From a candidate division KSB1 bacterium (lineage in GTDB: Bacteria > Zhuqueibacterota > JdFR-76 > DREG01), in the NCBI GenBank assembly GCA_022566355.1, contig JADFJB010000101.1, positions 1-17,344 of the forward strand: a stretch of 17,344 nucleotides of DNA, given 5' to 3'. Of the stretch, positions 13,129-17,344 are shown piece by piece; the stretch's first letter is position 1, and every line of letters starts with the position of its first letter. The notes beneath the pieces were generated by a model. It did not search any database, was not told the origin of the DNA, and saw only the letters and a list, made by a program, of their open reading frames with translations. A program made the position numbers and the translations under genes.

Positions 13129-15138
13129 TCATTCCTTCCATTTTAGTGCGCCGACTTTGACTAAGTCCTCGATGTATCGAGCGATTATTTTAGTTTGAAA
13201 AGGATTAAATTCGGCGCTCATGGCATTACGGATTTCCGTGACAGTCCGTTTACCATCGATGAAATTAACCAATTCAAACCTGTGGGTGCCATTCAGGTTA
13301 AACTCACCGGATCTATACCAGGCAGATTGATTTGCTGAAAGTTCACTCTCGGGTAAACCAAAATCAAGCGGCCCCCTGGTTAATCGAATGGGCACTCTTT
13401 TATCTTCATTCTCTTGCACCGATCCATTGGTGCTGATAGATGATGAAATGCTTTTTAATAAGATCTTATGCTGTTGTTTGAATTGCTCGATCATTGCGTT
13501 AACGACTTGTTTTATTTTTGTTGACTGGTTGAAGTGAAGTATAGAAGAGGTCGATTCTATTTCCCAATTTAAAACATGGTTTAAAGCATTCTTTGCTTCA
13601 AGCAAACTTTGATCATGGACTTTCCTTGCCATTGCTCCCATTCTTCCCGCGCCATTAGAACCCGACAGGTAGGCAAGATCGACGCCTTGATCCGCTTCAA
13701 GGTTGGCTAGATACCACATGGTTCCCGTAGCGATCAATTCACACCGTTCCAGCTCGACCGGATCGATTTTATCCGGGGTATCCTCGGAAGTATGGTGGGT
13801 ATAATCCGGCGAGTGGCTAAACATTACACCAGGAATTTTACGTTCGATGAACATCATGTGATCGCTGCCTCCGCTATAGGAAGTCACCCTGTAATTAAAT
13901 TTTGCAAGGCTTCCCCGCGGAGTCCGGATATTCATCCGATCTACCATTTCCGCCATATTAGCTACCACGTCATTGACAGCAGAAGGAATCGAGGCTGGCG
14001 TTCTGGTTAATATCAAACTGGAATGAAGCAATTCAAGATTTTCCCCAACCATGTCCATATTTATATTCGCTAAAAATTTACCACCGAGTGCAGGGCCGGT
14101 CATCTCAGGATGGGCGTCGATATAAGCCATGGTTCCGTACCATTCCGGGATCCAGATAAAGCGGAACGATCTCTTTGGTCGCGGCAATCGGCCGGAATCG
14201 ATCAATTCATGCAAGGTTCTTGCGATATCCAGCAATGCCGCCGAACCGCTTGCATTGTCATTCGCCGATTCTTTTGGATGATCCAGGTGAGCTGAAAAGA
14301 CCAACTCTTCATCAGGTAACTCAGAGCCGCGAATGGTTGCAACTGGAACATCCATAAAGTATGATTCTAGTCCGATGCCTTTTACTTGCCCCCGAACCAC
14401 CACCTTTTTACCGGAAAGCAATAGATTCTTTAATTTCTCTCCCTGCCTATTGGTAAGATTAAATCCAAATGTTACCCGATCCAACTCCTCAGTTTTCGGC
14501 CACATGCCGGTATAAGCCAGCATGTCCGGATATTCTTTGGCTCTTTCGTCATCTAAATAGCAAACCACTGCTTTTGCGCCATATTTTAAAACGGCCAACC
14601 TGTGAACAGATCCACCATATCCGGTCGCCAGTACGATTTTACCATCCACATCTTTGCCATCGTAATCTGCATCACTGGTGCCGCGACCGACCCAGGCCAG
14701 TTCAGCCGTTACATCGCCGGAATTTGAATAGGTAATTACACTCATGGCAATTTCCGGATAACCAACGATCCGTTCATCGTAGGGTTCGATCATTCGCAAT
14801 TCACCCCATTCTATATCCCAGCCAGAAGGAGACTGCCAGGTTTGGTATTTGACTTTACCGTCGGATTTGAAGGATTCGATATAGGCATCCTTTTCGCTGA
14901 AGCCAAATCCTCTTAGCTGCTGCAAGACATAATTTGCCGCATCCCGATAACCGCGGGAACCCTGGATACGATGATGCCTGGTTATCTGAATGACGTGGTC
15001 TTTGGCCAATTCGCCACTTAAAGATTCGTGCAGTAAATCACGAATTTCTGAAGATAGTAGCTGGTTGTTTTGTTGGCCGAAGCCAATATTCACGAGAAGA
15101 AGAGTTAAGACGATTGTATATTGAATTAAATTTTTCAT
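13129..15138 (-). CDS. Secreted M28-family metallopeptidase with PA-type insert
   Basis: This is an exported zinc aminopeptidase/carboxypeptidase-like protein of 669 residues. A signal peptide spans about residues 1-21 (ending GFGQ). Residues about 125-275 look like a PA-type inserted domain (DVDGKIVLATG, GAKAVVCY). The M28 metal ligands are visible: His284 (SAHLDH), Asp294 (NDNASG), Glu332 (IPEW), Asp362 (NMDMVGEN) and His448/449 (YTHHTSEDT). The usual Glu-Glu pair reads Pro-Glu here, as I recall also for DUF4910-like aminopeptidase branches, so the general base may differ. The last 70 residues resemble a small winged-helix or dimerisation segment (GKRTVTEIRNAMSAEF). AAAGGA seven bases before the ATG supports the start. 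It is co-transcribed with the acyl-CoA ligase. Confidence 0.88.
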   Translation of the reverse strand: MKNLIQYTIVLTLLLVNIGFGQQNNQLLSSEIRDLLHESLSGELAKDHVIQITRHHRIQGSRGYRDAANYVLQQLRGFGFSEKDAYIESFKSDGKVKYQTWQSPSGWDIEWGELRMIEPYDERIVGYPEIAMSVITYSNSGDVTAELAWVGRGTSDADYDGKDVDGKIVLATGYGGSVHRLAVLKYGAKAVVCYLDDERAKEYPDMLAYTGMWPKTEELDRVTFGFNLTNRQGEKLKNLLLSGKKVVVRGQVKGIGLESYFMDVPVATIRGSELPDEELVFSAHLDHPKESANDNASGSAALLDIARTLHELIDSGRLPRPKRSFRFIWIPEWYGTMAYIDAHPEMTGPALGGKFLANINMDMVGENLELLHSSLILTRTPASIPSAVNDVVANMAEMVDRMNIRTPRGSLAKFNYRVTSYSGGSDHMMFIERKIPGVMFSHSPDYTHHTSEDTPDKIDPVELERCELIATGTMWYLANLEADQGVDLAYLSGSNGAGRMGAMARKVHDQSLLEAKNALNHVLNWEIESTSSILHFNQSTKIKQVVNAMIEQFKQQHKILLKSISSSISTNGSVQENEDKRVPIRLTRGPLDFGLPESELSANQSAWYRSGEFNLNGTHRFELVNFIDGKRTVTEIRNAMSAEFNPFQTKIIARYIEDLVKVGALKWKE

Positions 15139-15200
15139 ATCATAATCCTTTAATTATTTAATAATAGTTTGGAAATGAAATAGTCTGCGTTGATGTTTTA

Positions 15201-15230
15201 ACTATATAAAATACATTAATTCAATCACAA
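15201..15230 (-). promoter_or_regulatory. Candidate promoter of the M28 peptidase-fadD operon
   Basis: On the minus strand TTGTGA (15230-15225) and TATAGT (15206-15201) are spaced by 18 bases, about 60 bases before the peptidase start. The -10 is good and the -35 moderate. Confidence 0.35.
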
Positions 15231-15247
15231 TTATGAACTCATCAATT

Positions 15248-15282
15248 CCCCTCCTTTAAAAGGAGAGGTCAGGGGAGGTTTA
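15248..15282. repeat. Dispersed CCCCTCC-type repeat, copy 1
   Basis: CTCCTTTAAAAGGAG (15251-15265) is a palindrome about one base, followed by AGGTCAGGGGAGGTTT. A related unit occurs at the right edge of the window. Such polypyrimidine/polypurine hairpins are commonly dispersed between genes. In 15139-15482 this repeat, the promoter candidate and the terminator are the only features I see. Confidence 0.6.
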
Positions 15283-15340
15283 TAATTCATTTCGCTTATT
15301 CTTTATGCTTTAAACATAATCCATTCTGTTCTTGATAAAG

Positions 15341-15372
15341 TAAAAAGATCCCCAATAAAAGCATTCGGGGAT
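15341..15372 (-). terminator. Intrinsic terminator of the kynU-DUF1232 operon
   Basis: On the minus strand ATCCCC, a bulged G, and AAT pair with ATTGGGGAT around the loop GCTTTT, giving a nine-base-pair stem, directly followed by CTTTTTA. Placement about 110 bases after the DUF1232 stop is right for this operon. It could alternatively be a dispersed repeat serving as a terminator. Confidence 0.65.
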
Positions 15373-15482
15373 GACATTTTGGTAATTCTCGGATTGCCTC
15401 CAAAGGAGATGATTTTCTTTAATATTATGTGAAAAAATAAGGTACCTCAACGACATCGTATTTATGATTTTACAAGCTAATA

Positions 15483-15878
15483 TTAGCACAATCCTTGCAC
15501 CTTCTCCCAACCCAAAAACCGTTCAATTTCACTTTTAAGCGAAGCGATTACATAGGTAATCACCGCTACATCATCCAGGAAGCCGGAGAATGGAATTATA
15601 TCCGGAATTAAATCAAATGGATTGAGAAAATAAAGCAAGGATGCAGTGGCTGCTACAATAGCTTTATTAGGAATCTGGCGATAAGTTCCAGCACTCCAGG
15701 CTTTTATCAAACGAACCAGAACATTTAGATCTTCCACCAGATCATTCACTTTATCCAAACTGTGAATTGCCTTTTGTCTAACCTGCTCTAATAGATCTTT
15801 CGTTTTTTCTTTATCACGCAAAATACCAGCAGCTGTTTTTATCGCAGAAATAAATATTTTTATTTTATATTTTTGCAT
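15483..15878 (-). CDS. DUF1232 (YkvA-like) membrane protein
   Basis: This 131-residue protein has a helical, charged N-terminal half (a likely coiled coil, KTKDLLEQVRQKAIHSLDKVN) and a C-terminal DUF1232 domain. The domain signature is clear: YRQIPNKAIVAA, a hydrophobic segment, then LLYFLNPFDLIPDIIPFSGFLDD and AVITYVI. The family is widespread and small, of unknown function, and associated with the membrane. The gene starts 12 bases after the kynureninase stop and is surely co-transcribed, but this gives no clear functional link. No strong Shine-Dalgarno is seen, so coupling is likely. Confidence 0.9.
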   Translation of the reverse strand: MQKYKIKIFISAIKTAAGILRDKEKTKDLLEQVRQKAIHSLDKVNDLVEDLNVLVRLIKAWSAGTYRQIPNKAIVAATASLLYFLNPFDLIPDIIPFSGFLDDVAVITYVIASLKSEIERFLGWEKVQGLC

Positions 15879-15890
15879 ATTCAGAGATTT

Positions 15891-17159
15891 CTAAGTTACA
15901 GCGAAAGATTTCATAGAGTAATTCTGATAAAGCGAATCGACCATCACTTCTTTCATCCTCATAACTGCCTCAAACAATTCAAGGTAAGATGTATACAACG
16001 GCGAAACACCCAGGCGAATATTATCGGGTTTGCGAAAATCAACGATGACATTTTTCGCTTCAATAAGGGCACGACAAATTCGGGACGCTTGTTCGTGACT
16101 TAATGAAATATGAGATCCAAGATGATTAGGTTCTGTCGGCGATTTCAGAAAAAATCCAAGCGGCTGCAAAATTTCTTTAAATAAGTAGATTAAGTATTGA
16201 ACTTGTTTGATTGATTTATCTCGTATCCGCTCTATACCGGCTTGGTTGATCAGATCAATCGCCGGCTCGATGGCTGCGAGGGAGAGAATTGAGGGAGTAC
16301 CGGTCAAAAATCGACGAATCGTTTCGGCTGGTTTAAATTCCAAATCAAACTTAAAAGGCTGTTCATGACCAAACCAGCCGGAGATTGGATTTTCCAAATT
16401 CTGTTGAAGTTCTTTTCTAATATATAGAAAAGCCGGAGATCCAGGACCCCCGTTCAAATATTTGTAAGTCGAACCGACGGCAAGGTCAACCTCCCAGTCA
16501 TTGAGATGGATTGGCACAGCACCAACAGTATGGCTAAAATCCCAAAGCGTCAAAGCTCCGTTTTGTTTTGCAATTTGGGTTAAAGATTTAACGTCATAGA
16601 TATAGGCGCTTTTAAACACCGCGTGGCAAAGCGTTACTAATGCCGTATCAGAATCCATTGCATTTTGAAGCTTCTCTACAGGTCCGTGGATTTCGTCTTC
16701 GGAGGAAATAATTTGCAATTCATGATGATCTCCCATTGACTGAATCGCGCTTCTCAAAATATAAACGTCCGAAGGGAAATTCAGATTATCAGTCAGGATC
16801 TTTTTCCGTCCCGATTGGTTTTTGAGCGCTGCTATCACAAGTTTAAATAAATTGATTGATGTCGAGTCGGCGATCAGGACTTCATCTTCATTAGCGCCAA
16901 GCAATTTTGCCAGTTTACTACCGATGCGGCTGGGCGATTCGTACCATCCTTCGTTCCAGCCTCGGATGAGTCTTTGACCCCACTCATGATTAATAACATC
17001 CTGGACATACTTTTGGGATGCCTTTGGTAATCGCCCGAGGGAATTTCCATCCAGATAAATTAAATCCGGTTCATCGATGACAAACCGTTGTCGAAATTCG
17101 GCTAATGGATCTTCTCTATCGAGGCCAATTGCATATTCTTTGTTTAGTGAAAAATCCAA
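15891..17159 (-). CDS. kynU: Kynureninase (PLP-dependent)
   Basis: This enzyme cleaves L-kynurenine to anthranilate and alanine (or 3-hydroxykynurenine to 3-hydroxyanthranilate) in tryptophan degradation or the NAD route from tryptophan. The 422-residue length is typical. It shows YLDGNSLGRLP (35-45), the phosphate-binding ADSTSINLFKL region (97-107), LWDFSHTVGAVP with the PLP-nitrogen aspartate Asp207, and YKYLNGGPGSPAF with the Schiff-base Lys233. The substrate-side motifs GWFGHEQPF and FLTGTPSILSLAA are conserved. The start is TTG (17159-17157), supported by AGGA seven bases upstream, since the next in-frame ATG is far inside the protein. No other tryptophan-pathway gene is in the window. 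A downstream DUF1232 gene shares the transcript. Confidence 0.95.
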   Translation of the reverse strand: MDFSLNKEYAIGLDREDPLAEFRQRFVIDEPDLIYLDGNSLGRLPKASQKYVQDVINHEWGQRLIRGWNEGWYESPSRIGSKLAKLLGANEDEVLIADSTSINLFKLVIAALKNQSGRKKILTDNLNFPSDVYILRSAIQSMGDHHELQIISSEDEIHGPVEKLQNAMDSDTALVTLCHAVFKSAYIYDVKSLTQIAKQNGALTLWDFSHTVGAVPIHLNDWEVDLAVGSTYKYLNGGPGSPAFLYIRKELQQNLENPISGWFGHEQPFKFDLEFKPAETIRRFLTGTPSILSLAAIEPAIDLINQAGIERIRDKSIKQVQYLIYLFKEILQPLGFFLKSPTEPNHLGSHISLSHEQASRICRALIEAKNVIVDFRKPDNIRLGVSPLYTSYLELFEAVMRMKEVMVDSLYQNYSMKSFAVT

Positions 17160-17279
17160 ATAAAAATCCTGTTCAGCTTCAGTTCATCAATGAACTTGTT
17201 AGCTTAGTGGTCTGTTCCATAAATTCGGTGACGTATTTTTAAACGGAGCTATAAGCTGTAGTAATTTGTTTATCTCAAT

Positions 17280-17344
17280 TACCCCTCCTAACCTCCCCTT
17301 ATCAAGGGGAGGAATTTCCCCTCCTTGTTTAAGGAGGGGGTAGG
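17280..17344. repeat. Dispersed CCCCTCC-type repeat, copy 2 (runs off window)
   Basis: This holds two successive hairpins: CTCCCCTTATCAAGGGGAG and CCCCTCCTTGTTTAAGGAGGGG, the latter followed by GTAGG at the window end. The second is related to 15248-15282 in the same orientation. Between it and the kynU start (17160-17279) I see only a weak promoter-like pair, TTGAGA (17278-17273) and TATAGC (17253-17248), with a 19-base spacer. Confidence 0.65.

Noticed and set aside
15310-15510. Minus-strand open frame of 66 codons after the DUF1232 gene
   Set aside because: It overlaps the DUF1232 3' end and runs through the terminator hairpin. There is no family pattern and no ribosome site.

Overview
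The window looks like chromosomal DNA of a free-living bacterium, moderately AT-rich, with clear Shine-Dalgarno sites before several genes. The gene set suggests an FCB-group lineage (Bacteroidota, Ignavibacteriota, Calditrichota or a relative): two-subunit 2-oxoacid:ferredoxin oxidoreductase, M28 peptidase with a signal peptide, lipoproteins with a carboxypeptidase-regulatory-like domain, kynureninase and a DUF3179 protein. This is inference, and the phylum cannot be fixed from here. TGA is used as an ordinary stop several times, so the code is standard.

Plus-strand left part (1-6580). A tandem family of lipoproteins comes first: one copy cut by the window edge, one intact copy, and a third decayed C-terminal fragment not visible as an ORF. 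Then come korA-korB (2-oxoglutarate/2-oxoacid:ferredoxin oxidoreductase), a secreted creatininase-family hydrolase, and a small GxxExxY (PD-(D/E)XK-like) gene inside a cluster of CTGATT-type direct and inverted repeats.

Minus-strand right part (17159 down to 6659). In transcription order: kynureninase and a DUF1232 membrane protein, closed by a good intrinsic terminator; an M28 peptidase tightly coupled to a long-chain acyl-CoA ligase; a brnT-brnA toxin-antitoxin pair with a near-consensus sigma70 promoter overlaid by palindromes; an FAD/NAD(P) oxidoreductase of the glutamate-synthase-beta/adrenodoxin-reductase type; a DUF3179 gene interrupted by one in-frame UGA; and an MFS transporter. The two halves converge on the repeat cluster near 6.6 kb, where three genes take their TGA stop codons from repeat sequence.

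Most noteworthy: (1) the DUF3179 gene reads through one UGA at the position expected for the family's CPL cysteine, with a stem-loop just downstream, so it is a selenoprotein candidate; (2) the GxxExxY gene with its repeat shell, whose conserved N-terminus lacks an ATG; (3) the mosaic lipoprotein array, nearly identical in the 5' third, strongly diverged afterwards, followed by a frameshifted third member. No rRNA, tRNA, CRISPR array or insertion sequence was recognised.
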